Origin: Streptomyces sp. HUAS CB01
GTDB taxonomy: Bacteria; Actinomycetota; Actinomycetes; Streptomycetales; Streptomycetaceae
Direction: 5' to 3'
Assembly (NCBI RefSeq): GCF_030406905.1
Contig: NZ_CP129137.1
Location: 4,608,001 to 4,672,000 of the forward strand
Length of the DNA: 64,000 nt
How positions within the stretch are numbered: the stretch's first letter is position 1; each line of letters starts with the position of its first letter. Shown piece by piece: positions 56,505 to 64,000 of this stretch. The notes beneath the pieces were generated by a model, which saw nothing but the letters and a program-made list of their open reading frames with translations, did not search any database and had not been told where the DNA came from. The translations under genes and the position numbers were made by a program.

Positions 56505-56873
56505 GTGATCCAGCAGGAGTCGCGACTTCGCGTCGCCGACAACACTGGTGCCAAGGAGATCCTTTGCATCCGTGTTCTCGGTGGTTCGGGTCGCCGCTAC
56601 GCGGGCATCGGTGACGTCATCGTCGCCACCGTCAAGGACGCGATCCCCGGTGGCAACGTGAAGAAGGGTGACGTCGTCAAGGCGGTCATCGTTCGCACCG
56701 TCAAGGAGCGCCGCCGCCAGGACGGCTCGTACATCCGCTTCGACGAGAACGCCGCCGTCATTCTGAAGAACGACGGCGACCCTCGCGGCACCCGTATCTT
56801 CGGCCCCGTGGGCCGTGAGCTGCGCGAGAAGAAGTTCATGAAGATCATCTCGCTCGCGCCGGAGGTGCTGTAA
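56505..56873 (+). CDS. rplN: 50S ribosomal protein L14
   Basis: 122 residues forming intersubunit bridges. GTG start ([20 protein letters not shown]) after AGGAG. First gene of the spc part of the cluster. Confidence 0.99.
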   Translation: MIQQESRLRVADNTGAKEILCIRVLGGSGRRYAGIGDVIVATVKDAIPGGNVKKGDVVKAVIVRTVKERRRQDGSYIRFDENAAVILKNDGDPRGTRIFGPVGRELREKKFMKIISLAPEVL

Positions 56874-56875
56874 GC

Positions 56876-57199
56876 ATGAAGATCAAGAAGGGCGACCTGG
56901 TCCAGGTCATCACCGGCAAGGACAAGGGCAAGCAGGGCAAGGTCATTGCCGCTTTCCCGCGCGACGAGCGCGTCCTGGTCGAGGGTGTCAACCGGGTCAA
57001 GAAGCACACGAAGGCCAACCAGCCGGGTCGTGCCTCGCAGGCCGGCGGCATCGTCACCACCGAGGCCCCCATCCACGTCAGCAACGTTCAGCTGGTCGTG
57101 GAGAAGGACGGCAAGAAGGTCGTGACCCGCGTCGGTTACCGCTTCGACGACGAGGGCAACAAGATCCGCGTTGCCAAGCGGACGGGTGAGGACATCTGA
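56876..57199 (+). CDS. rplX: 50S ribosomal protein L24
   Basis: 107 residues, KOW domain assembly initiator: [20 protein letters not shown] and [17 protein letters not shown]. Overlaps the rplE start by one base. Confidence 0.99.
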   Translation: MKIKKGDLVQVITGKDKGKQGKVIAAFPRDERVLVEGVNRVKKHTKANQPGRASQAGGIVTTEAPIHVSNVQLVVEKDGKKVVTRVGYRFDDEGNKIRVAKRTGEDI

Positions 57200-57756
57200 T
57201 GGCTACCACCACCACTCCGCGTCTCAAGACGAAGTACCGCGAGGAGATCGCGGGCAAGCTGCGTGAGGAGTTCTCGTACGAGAACGTCATGCAGGTTCCC
57301 GGCCTCGTGAAGATCGTGGTCAACATGGGTGTGGGCGACGCCGCCCGCGACTCCAAGCTGATCGAGGGCGCCATCCGCGACCTCACCACGATCACCGGTC
57401 AGAAGCCGGCCGTCACCAAGGCCCGCAAGTCCATCGCGCAGTTCAAGCTGCGTGAGGGCCAGCCGATCGGTGCCCACGTCACGCTCCGTGGCGACCGCAT
57501 GTGGGAGTTCCTGGACCGCACCCTGTCGCTCGCGCTGCCGCGCATCCGCGACTTCCGCGGCCTGTCCCCGAAGCAGTTCGACGGCCGTGGCAACTACACC
57601 TTCGGTCTCACGGAGCAGGTCATGTTCCACGAGATCGACCAGGACAAGATCGACCGCGTCCGGGGTATGGACATCACCGTGGTCACCACGGCGACCAACG
57701 ACGCTGAGGGCCGTGCCCTTCTCCGTCACCTCGGCTTCCCGTTCAAGGAGGCGTAA
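57199..57756 (+). CDS. rplE: 50S ribosomal protein L5
   Basis: 185 residues, 5S rRNA binder. [20 protein letters not shown] and [19 protein letters not shown] are the family hallmarks. Confidence 0.99.
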   Translation: MATTTTPRLKTKYREEIAGKLREEFSYENVMQVPGLVKIVVNMGVGDAARDSKLIEGAIRDLTTITGQKPAVTKARKSIAQFKLREGQPIGAHVTLRGDRMWEFLDRTLSLALPRIRDFRGLSPKQFDGRGNYTFGLTEQVMFHEIDQDKIDRVRGMDITVVTTATNDAEGRALLRHLGFPFKEA

Positions 57757-57761
57757 GCGAG

Positions 57762-57947
57762 ATGGCGAAGAAGGCTCTGATTGCCAAGGCTGCTCGTAAG
57801 CCCAAGTTCGGTGTGCGTGCGTACACCCGCTGCCAGCGCTGCGGCCGTCCGCACTCCGTGTACCGCAAGTTCGGCCTCTGCCGCGTGTGCCTTCGTGAGA
57901 TGGCTCACCGTGGCGAGCTGCCGGGCGTGACCAAGAGCTCCTGGTAG
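57762..57947 (+). CDS. rpsZ: 30S ribosomal protein S14, zinc-binding (type Z)
   Basis: 61 residues with CQRC and CRVC zinc pairs, so the short C+ form. Streptomycetes usually also have a zinc-free copy elsewhere, made when zinc is low. Next gene is 211 bases away; that gap has a short hairpin (CCCGC-ATTC-GCGGG) right after the stop and no gene. Confidence 0.98.
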   Translation: MAKKALIAKAARKPKFGVRAYTRCQRCGRPHSVYRKFGLCRVCLREMAHRGELPGVTKSSW

Positions 57948-58158
57948 TCCCCGCATTCGCGGGATTACCAGAGGCTCTCGGTAAGCAACGGGTCGGCGGG
58001 GCCCTCCCTCACATGCCGTAGGCTTGTGGGGTTGGGCGCCCGCCGCCCTGAACGACTTACTACGCCGTAGGTCCCCGCGCCGCACCCGTCCCGCCCCTGT
58101 GCGGGGAGAGGGATGGCGCATACAGGAAACCCCGGCGAGAGAGGCCGAAGGCCAATTC

Positions 58159-58557
58159 ATGACCATGACTGATCCGATCGCGGACATGCTGACCCGTCTG
58201 CGTAACGCGAACTCGGCGTACCACGACTCCGTGACGATGCCGCACAGCAAGATCAAGTCGCACATCGCGGAGATCCTCCAGCAGGAGGGCTTCATCACGG
58301 GCTGGAAGGTCGAGGACGCCGAGGTCGGCAAGAACCTCGTCCTCGAGCTGAAGTTCGGCCCGAACCGTGAGCGCTCCATCGCGGGCATCAAGCGGATCTC
58401 CAAGCCCGGTCTCCGGGTCTACGCGAAGTCCACCAACCTGCCGAAGGTGCTCGGCGGCCTGGGCGTGGCCATCATCTCCACGTCGCACGGGCTCCTCACC
58501 GACAAGCAGGCCAGCAAGAAGGGTGTGGGCGGGGAAGTCCTCGCCTACGTCTGGTAG
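58159..58557 (+). CDS. rpsH: 30S ribosomal protein S8
   Basis: 132 residues. Starts [20 protein letters not shown] after GAGAGAGG; the frame is open upstream without similarity, and a second ATG two codons later is possible. C-terminus [13 protein letters not shown]. In E. coli S8 regulates spc by mimicry of its rRNA site; the 211-base leader here may deserve the same test. Confidence 0.98.
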   Translation: MTMTDPIADMLTRLRNANSAYHDSVTMPHSKIKSHIAEILQQEGFITGWKVEDAEVGKNLVLELKFGPNRERSIAGIKRISKPGLRVYAKSTNLPKVLGGLGVAIISTSHGLLTDKQASKKGVGGEVLAYVW

Positions 58558-58579
58558 TCGGGAACGGAGGAGAAGAACA

Positions 58580-59119
58580 ATGTCGCGTATCGGCAAGCTC
58601 CCCATCTCGGTTCCCGCCGGCGTGGATGTCACCATCGATGGCCGTACGGTCCAGGTGAAGGGTCCCAAGGGCTCCCTGACCCACACCGTTGCCGCGCCGA
58701 TCGAGATCGCGAAGGGTGAGGACGGCGTCATCAACGTCACCCGCCCCAACGACGAGCGTCAGAACAAGGCCCTGCACGGCCTGTCCCGCACGCTGGTGGC
58801 CAACATGATCACCGGTGTGACCCAGGGATACACCAAGGCGCTCGAGATCAGCGGTGTCGGTTACCGCGTTGCCGCGAAGGGCTCCAACCTGGAGTTCCAG
58901 CTCGGCTACAGCCACCCGATCCTGGTGGAGGCCCCCGAGGGCATCTCCTTCAAGGTCGAGTCGCCGACCAAGTTCTCGGTCGAGGGCATCGACAAGCAGA
59001 AGGTCGGCGAGGTCGCCGCGAACATCCGCAAGCTGCGCAAGCCCGACCCGTACAAGGCCAAGGGCGTGAAGTACGCGGGCGAGGTCATCCGCCGCAAGGT
59101 CGGAAAGGCTGGTAAGTAA
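58580..59119 (+). CDS. rplF: 50S ribosomal protein L6
   Basis: 179 residues, two repeated domains: [19 protein letters not shown] start, [20 protein letters not shown], and C-terminal [29 protein letters not shown] ribosome binding site. Confidence 0.99.
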   Translation: MSRIGKLPISVPAGVDVTIDGRTVQVKGPKGSLTHTVAAPIEIAKGEDGVINVTRPNDERQNKALHGLSRTLVANMITGVTQGYTKALEISGVGYRVAAKGSNLEFQLGYSHPILVEAPEGISFKVESPTKFSVEGIDKQKVGEVAANIRKLRKPDPYKAKGVKYAGEVIRRKVGKAGK

Positions 59120-59122
59120 GCC

Positions 59123-59506
59123 ATGGCATACGGCGTGAAGATTGCCAAGGGCAAGGCCTACAAGGGCGCTTCCCTGAAGCGTCGCCACATCCGCATCCGC
59201 AAGAAGATCTCGGGTACGGCGGAGCGTCCGCGTCTCGTCGTCACCCGGTCCAACCGCGGGATCACCGCTCAGGTCATCGACGACCTCAAGGGCCACACCG
59301 TGGCGTCGGCGTCCACCCTGGACGCTTCCATCCGCGGCGGCGAGGGCGACAAGTCGGCGAAGGCGAAGCAGGTCGGCCAGCTCGTGGCCGAGCGTGCGAA
59401 GGCCGCCGGCGTCGAGGCTGTCGTGTTCGACCGTGGCGGCAACCAGTACGCCGGGCGCATCGCCGCCCTGGCCGACGCCGCCCGCGAAGCCGGGCTCAAG
59501 TTCTGA
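59123..59506 (+). CDS. rplR: 50S ribosomal protein L18
   Basis: 127 residues, binds 5S rRNA with L5. [20 protein letters not shown] and [20 protein letters not shown] are conserved. Confidence 0.99.
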   Translation: MAYGVKIAKGKAYKGASLKRRHIRIRKKISGTAERPRLVVTRSNRGITAQVIDDLKGHTVASASTLDASIRGGEGDKSAKAKQVGQLVAERAKAAGVEAVVFDRGGNQYAGRIAALADAAREAGLKF

Positions 59507-59546
59507 GCCGGTTCCGTAGCTAGCGGAATAGAGAGAGGTAAATCCA

Positions 59547-60158
59547 ATGGCTGGACCCCAGCGCCGCGGCAGCGGTGCCGGTGGCGGCGAGCGGCGGGAC
59601 CGGAAGGGCCGTGACGGCGGCGCTGCTGCCGCCGAGAAGACCGCGTACGTTGAGCGCGTTGTCGCGATCAACCGCGTCGCCAAGGTTGTGAAGGGTGGTC
59701 GTCGCTTCAGCTTCACCGCGCTGGTCGTGGTGGGCGATGGTGACGGCACCGTGGGTGTCGGTTACGGCAAGGCCAAGGAGGTGCCGGCCGCCATCGCCAA
59801 GGGCGTTGAGGAGGCCAAGAAGCACTTCTTCAAGGTCCCCCGTATCCAGGGCACCATCCCGCACCCGATCACGGGCGAGAAGGCCGCGGGCGTCGTCCTG
59901 CTCAAGCCTGCTTCCCCCGGTACCGGTGTTATCGCCGGTGGCCCGGTGCGTGCCGTGCTCGAGTGCGCCGGCGTTCACGACATCCTGTCGAAGTCGCTCG
60001 GCTCGTCCAACGCGATCAACATCGTGCACGCAACGGTGGAGGCCCTGAAGGGTCTGCAGCGTCCCGAGGAGATCGCGGCCCGCCGCGGTCTGCCGCTCGA
60101 GGACGTCGCCCCCGCCGCTCTGCTTCGTGCGCGTGCCGGTGCGGGAGCGGGTGCGTAA
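59547..60158 (+). CDS. rpsE: 30S ribosomal protein S5
   Basis: 203 residues. A Gly/Arg-rich N-terminal extension precedes the core [20 protein letters not shown], whose loop contacts the spectinomycin site and looks wild-type. Stop overlaps rpmD by one base. Confidence 0.99.
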   Translation: MAGPQRRGSGAGGGERRDRKGRDGGAAAAEKTAYVERVVAINRVAKVVKGGRRFSFTALVVVGDGDGTVGVGYGKAKEVPAAIAKGVEEAKKHFFKVPRIQGTIPHPITGEKAAGVVLLKPASPGTGVIAGGPVRAVLECAGVHDILSKSLGSSNAINIVHATVEALKGLQRPEEIAARRGLPLEDVAPAALLRARAGAGAGA

Positions 60159-60340
60159 TGGCCCGCCTCAAGATCACGCAGACGAAGTCGTACATCGGCA
60201 GCAAGCAGAACCACCGTGACACGCTGCGTTCGCTTGGCCTGAAGAGGGTCAACGACGTGGTCGTCAAGGAGGACCGCCCCGAGTTCCGCGGAATGGTGCA
60301 CACCGTCCGCCACCTCGTGACGGTCGAGGAGGTCGACTGA
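60158..60340 (+). CDS. rpmD: 50S ribosomal protein L30
   Basis: 60 residues: [20 protein letters not shown] and [17 protein letters not shown] overlaps the rpsE stop (TAATG). Confidence 0.98.
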   Translation: MARLKITQTKSYIGSKQNHRDTLRSLGLKRVNDVVVKEDRPEFRGMVHTVRHLVTVEEVD

Positions 60341-60342
60341 TC

Positions 60343-60798
60343 ATGGCGGAGCAGAACCCGCTGAAGATCCACAACCTCCGTCCCGCCCCGGGCGCCAAGA
60401 CCGCCAAGACCCGTGTGGGTCGTGGTGAGGCGTCGAAGGGTAAGACGGCCGGTCGTGGTACCAAGGGCACGAAGGCCCGCTACCAGGTTCCGGAGCGCTT
60501 CGAGGGTGGCCAGATGCCGCTCCACATGCGCCTCCCGAAGCTGAAGGGCTTCAAGAACCCGTTCAAGACCGAGTACCAGGTCGTGAACCTGGACAAGCTC
60601 GCCGCCCTCTACCCCGAGGGTGGCGAGGTCACGGTCGCCGGTCTGGTCGCCAAGGGCGCGGTTCGCAAGAACCAGCTCGTCAAGGTGCTCGGCCAGGGCG
60701 AGGTCTCCGTGGCGCTGCAGGTGACGGTCGACGCCGTCTCCGGCTCCGCCAAGGAGAAGATCACCGCCGCCGGCGGCACCGTCACCGAGCTCGTCTGA
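60343..60798 (+). CDS. rplO: 50S ribosomal protein L15
   Basis: 151 residues; Gly/Arg-rich N-terminus [20 protein letters not shown] and GFEGGQ-like motif [18 protein letters not shown]. Last ribosomal gene before the terminator preceding secY. Confidence 0.99.
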   Translation: MAEQNPLKIHNLRPAPGAKTAKTRVGRGEASKGKTAGRGTKGTKARYQVPERFEGGQMPLHMRLPKLKGFKNPFKTEYQVVNLDKLAALYPEGGEVTVAGLVAKGAVRKNQLVKVLGQGEVSVALQVTVDAVSGSAKEKITAAGGTVTELV

Positions 60799-60819
60799 GA
60801 CGAGCCGATGGCCTGAACA

Positions 60820-60858
60820 CCAACCGGGGATGCTCTGAAACGGGGCATCCCCGGTTGG
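60820..60858 (+). terminator. Terminator between rplO and secY
   Basis: CCAACCGGGGATGC and its perfect complement (14 bp) around an 11-base loop. The 185 bases after it must carry the secY promoter; I could not fix the hexamers. Confidence 0.88.
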
Positions 60859-61042
60859 TCGTTCCAAGGGGGGCACACTCGCCGGTAAGGTGGCGTGCGT
60901 TGTTGCTGTTATACCCGGGGGGTGACCCCCACGCCGTGACGGAGGCCCAGCGGGCCACCGGAGCGGTTGCTGTCTCATACGAATTCGTCGAACCTCAAGA
61001 CCGTCACCTCTGACGCTTTGCGCGGGGGTCGCAGGAGGCACC

Positions 61043-62362
61043 GTGCTCACCGCGTTCGCCCGGGCGTTCAAGACGCCCGACCTGCGCAAGAAGCTGCTCT
61101 TCACGCTCGGCATCATCGTGCTGTACCGGCTCGGCGCACACATCCCGGTGCCCGGTGTCAGCTATGAGAACGTCCAGATCTGTGTGGACCAGGCCTCGAA
61201 GAACAACAGCAGCCTCTTCGGCCTCGTCAACATGTTCAGCGGCGGAGCCCTGCTGCAGATCACGATCTTCGCGCTCGGCATCATGCCGTACATCACGGCG
61301 AGCATCATCCTGCAGCTGCTGACCGTGGTGATCCCGCGTCTGGAGGCCCTCAAGAAGGAGGGTCAGTCCGGGACCGCGAAGATCACGCAGTACACGCGTT
61401 ACCTCACGGTCGCGCTGGCCGTGCTGCAGGGCACCGGCCTGGTGGCCACGGCCCGCAGCGGTGCGCTGTTCTCCGGCTGCCAGGTGGCCAACGAGATCGT
61501 CCCCGATCAGTCGATCTTCGTGACCGCCACGATGGTGATCACCATGACCGCCGGCACGGCCGTGGTCATGTGGCTGGGCGAGCTGATCACGGACCGCGGC
61601 ATCGGCAACGGCATGTCCATCCTGATGTTCATCTCCATCGCCGCCGGCTTCCCCGGCGCGCTGTGGGCCATCAAGGAGAGCGGCAAGCTCGCCAAGGGCT
61701 GGATCGAGTTCGGCACGGTCATCCTGATCGGCTTCGTGATGGTGGCGCTCGTCGTCTTCGTCGAGCAGGCCCAGCGCCGCATCCCGGTCCAGTACGCGAA
61801 GCGCATGATCGGCCGCAGGTCGTACGGCGGTACGTCCACATACATCCCGCTCAAGGTGAACCAGGCGGGTGTGATTCCCGTCATCTTCGCCTCGTCGCTG
61901 CTCTACATCCCGGCGTTGATCGCGCAGTTCTCGAACTCGAACGCCGGATGGAAAACCTGGATCGAAGCGCACTTCGTCAAGGGTGACCACCCCTACTACA
62001 TCGCGACGTACTTCCTTCTGATCGTGTTCTTCGCCTTCTTCTACGTGGCGATCTCGTTCAACCCCGAGGAAGTCGCGGACAACATGAAGAAGTATGGTGG
62101 CTTCATCCCGGGTATCCGGGCTGGTCGACCTACCGCCGAGTACCTGAGCTACGTGCTCAACCGGATCACCTGGCCGGGCTCGCTGTATCTGGGTCTGATC
62201 GCTCTTGTGCCGACGATGGCGTTGGCCGGCTTCGGTGGTGCCAACCAGAACTTCCCGTTCGGTGGCACCAGCATCCTCATCATCGTGGGTGTCGGTCTCG
62301 AGACCGTGAAGCAGATCGAGAGCCAGCTCCAGCAGCGCAACTACGAAGGGTTCCTCCGCTGA
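61043..62362 (+). CDS. secY: Preprotein translocase subunit SecY
   Basis: 439-residue channel protein with ten membrane helices. GTG start after AGGAGG ([20 protein letters not shown]). Plug region near [16 protein letters not shown] [19 protein letters not shown], cytosolic loop [15 protein letters not shown], and C-terminal [10 protein letters not shown]. Pairs with SecE encoded at 25.4 kb. Stop overlaps adk by one base. Confidence 0.99.
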   Translation: MLTAFARAFKTPDLRKKLLFTLGIIVLYRLGAHIPVPGVSYENVQICVDQASKNNSSLFGLVNMFSGGALLQITIFALGIMPYITASIILQLLTVVIPRLEALKKEGQSGTAKITQYTRYLTVALAVLQGTGLVATARSGALFSGCQVANEIVPDQSIFVTATMVITMTAGTAVVMWLGELITDRGIGNGMSILMFISIAAGFPGALWAIKESGKLAKGWIEFGTVILIGFVMVALVVFVEQAQRRIPVQYAKRMIGRRSYGGTSTYIPLKVNQAGVIPVIFASSLLYIPALIAQFSNSNAGWKTWIEAHFVKGDHPYYIATYFLLIVFFAFFYVAISFNPEEVADNMKKYGGFIPGIRAGRPTAEYLSYVLNRITWPGSLYLGLIALVPTMALAGFGGANQNFPFGGTSILIIVGVGLETVKQIESQLQQRNYEGFLR

Positions 62363-63027
62363 TGCGAATCGTCCTCGTCGGGCCGCCCGGTGCGGGCAAG
62401 GGAACGCAGGCCGCGTTCCTTGCCAAGAACCTGTCGATCCCGCACATCTCCACGGGCGACCTGTTCCGGGCCAACATCAGCAAGGGCACGGACCTGGGCA
62501 AGCAGGCCAAGGCGTACATGGACGCCGGCAACCTGGTGCCGGACGAGGTCACCATCGGGATGGCCCGGGACCGGATGGCACAGCCGGACGCCCAGAACGG
62601 TTTCCTGCTGGACGGCTTCCCGCGGAACGTGTCGCAGGCCGAGGCGCTCGACGCGGCGCTGGCGTCGGACGGTGTGAAGCTGGACGCCGTGCTGGACCTG
62701 GAGGTCCCCGAGGACGAGGTCGTCAAGCGGATCGCGGGCCGCCGCATCTGCCGGAACGACAGCGCACACGTCTTCCACGTCACCTACAGCGCCCCGAGGA
62801 CCGAGGGTGTCTGCGACGTCTGCGGCGGCGACCTGTACCAGCGCGACGACGACTCCGAGGAGACCGTGCGCAAGCGGCTCGAGGTCTACCACACGCAGAC
62901 CGAGCCGATCATCGACCACTACCGGGCCCAGGGCCTGCTGGTGACCATCTCCGCGCTCGGCAAGGTCGACGAGGTGACCGAGCGCGCGATGGAGGCTCTG
63001 CAGAAGGACCGGGCCGCCCAGGCCTGA
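62362..63027 (+). CDS. adk: Adenylate kinase
   Basis: 221 residues, 2 ADP = ATP + AMP. P-loop [13 protein letters not shown]-binding [23 protein letters not shown], and a long LID domain with Cys in RRICRND and VCDVCGG, a zinc-type LID as usual in Gram-positives (with one non-Cys ligand). Coupled to secY. Confidence 0.98.
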   Translation: MRIVLVGPPGAGKGTQAAFLAKNLSIPHISTGDLFRANISKGTDLGKQAKAYMDAGNLVPDEVTIGMARDRMAQPDAQNGFLLDGFPRNVSQAEALDAALASDGVKLDAVLDLEVPEDEVVKRIAGRRICRNDSAHVFHVTYSAPRTEGVCDVCGGDLYQRDDDSEETVRKRLEVYHTQTEPIIDHYRAQGLLVTISALGKVDEVTERAMEALQKDRAAQA

Positions 63028-63052
63028 CCCGCAGTACCTCCGACCGGATCGC

Positions 63053-63089
63053 ATACGGCCGCGGTGTCCCCAGGACGCCGCGGCCGTAT
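63053..63089 (+). terminator. Hairpin between adk and map
   Basis: ATACGGCCGCGG and CCGCGGCCGTAT, 12-bp perfect stem, 13-base loop. It suggests map may have separate transcription. Confidence 0.75.
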
Positions 63090-63148
63090 CGTTGATTACC
63101 CAGGCATCACGCCGAACCACTCTCCGACTCTGAAAGGCGCCGGCCCCC

Positions 63149-63985
63149 ATGGTGCAGATCAAGACCCCCGAGCAGATCGCGAAGATGCGTGAGGCGGGGC
63201 TGGTCGTCGCCGCCATCCACGCGGCGACCCGTGAGGCGGCGGTCCCCGGCGCCACGACGAAGGACCTGGACGAGGTCGCCCGCCAGGTGATCGCCGACCA
63301 CGGGGCCAAGTCGAACTTCCTGGGGTACGGCGGTTTCCCCGCCACCATCTGCACCTCGGTGAACGAAGTGGTCGTCCACGGCATCCCGGACGGGAAGACG
63401 GTTCTCAAGGACGGGGACGTCATCTCGATCGACGCCGGGGCGATCGTCGACGGCTGGCACGGCGACGCGGCGTTCACCGCCTTCGTCGGCGGCGGTCACG
63501 CCCCGGAGCTGATCGAGCTCTCCCGGGTGACCGAGGAGTCCATGTGGGCCGGTATCGCCGCCATGAAGAGCGGCAACCGGCTGGTCGACGTCTCCCGGGC
63601 GATCGAGACCTACATCCGCCGCCAGCCGAAGCCGGGCGGCGGCCGGTACGGGATCATCGAGGACTACGGCGGCCACGGCATCGGCACCGAGATGCACATG
63701 GACCCGCACCTGCTGAACTACGTCAGCCGCAAGCGCGGCAAGGGCCCGAAGCTGGTCCCCGGCTTCTGCCTGGCGATCGAGCCGATGGTGTCGCTCGGCA
63801 CCCCGCACACCGAGGTGCTCTCCGACGACTGGACCGTGATCACCACGGACGGCACCTGGTCCTCGCACTGGGAGCACTCGGTGGCGCTGACGGAGGAGGG
63901 CCCGCTGGTGCTCACGGCCGTCGACGGCGGCCGGGCGAAGCTGGCGGAGCTGGGCGTCACGGCCGCGCCGGACCCCCTGGCCTGA
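63149..63985 (+). CDS. map: Methionine aminopeptidase, type I
   Basis: 278-residue metalloenzyme removing the initiator methionine. Five metal ligands visible in order: IDAGAI (Asp), WHGDAAF (Asp), GGHGIGTEMH (His), LAIEPM (Glu), WEHSVAL (Glu). ATG after GAAAGG. Streptomycetes commonly encode a second map; this is the one in the secY-adk-map cluster. The window ends 15 bases after the stop, where infA would be expected. Confidence 0.97.
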   Translation: MVQIKTPEQIAKMREAGLVVAAIHAATREAAVPGATTKDLDEVARQVIADHGAKSNFLGYGGFPATICTSVNEVVVHGIPDGKTVLKDGDVISIDAGAIVDGWHGDAAFTAFVGGGHAPELIELSRVTEESMWAGIAAMKSGNRLVDVSRAIETYIRRQPKPGGGRYGIIEDYGGHGIGTEMHMDPHLLNYVSRKRGKGPKLVPGFCLAIEPMVSLGTPHTEVLSDDWTVITTDGTWSSHWEHSVALTEEGPLVLTAVDGGRAKLAELGVTAAPDPLA

Positions 63986-64000
63986 TCCGGGGCGCGCGGG

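Overview
The window is chromosomal DNA of a high-GC actinomycete, almost certainly a Streptomyces. The base composition, GTG/TTG starts (including a TTG start for rpoB), strong third-position GC and gene order all point there: tRNA-Thr, tRNA-Met, rpmG, a MaoC pair, murB, tRNA-Trp, secE, nusG, rplKA, rplJL, rpoBC, rpsLG-fusA-tuf, then the S10-spc ribosomal cluster through secY-adk-map. I name a genus by pattern recognition only; no search was run.

Layout. 1-5 kb: the end of the NADH dehydrogenase operon (partial nuoM, nuoN), a mechanosensitive channel with an unusual cysteine tail, an HtpX-type protease and a YccF membrane protein. 5-10.7 kb: an amino-acid permease, a small GlsB-like membrane protein, a translationally coupled alkylation-repair pair (ogt-alkB), YajQ, tRNA-Tyr, nadE and an unknown protein. 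10.7-19.3 kb is the accessory part: a cation/proton antiporter, an FAD monooxygenase, a small secreted transglycosylase between two heavily frameshifted pseudogenes, an array of GATCAAG units with ~20-bp period, an NAD(P)-binding protein and an amidohydrolase that appears to lack two metal ligands.

19.5-43.6 kb is core information processing: three tRNA genes, L33, MaoC hydratases, MurB, adenosine deaminase and an aminotransferase, then SecE/NusG, the L11-L1, L10-L7/L12, RNA polymerase beta/beta' and str (S12-S7-EF-G-EF-Tu) operons. 43.7-50.5 kb separates tuf from the S10 operon and carries only four genes. Two of them form an RNA-repair operon: an RNA ligase/polynucleotide kinase fusion directly abutting a giant protein with DUF504, endonuclease/phosphatase, 2H phosphoesterase and nucleotidyltransferase domains. 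This is the most interesting system in the window. 50.5-64 kb is the S10-spc operon from rpsJ to rplO, then secY-adk and map.

Regulation visible in the sequence: good sigma-HrdB-like promoters before rpoB, the str operon, the S10 operon and tRNA-Thr; hairpin terminators after most units; a terminator-like hairpin between secE and nusG; and a nearly identical 24-nt hairpin element in the leaders of both rpsL and rpsJ, which may link control of the two ribosomal operons.
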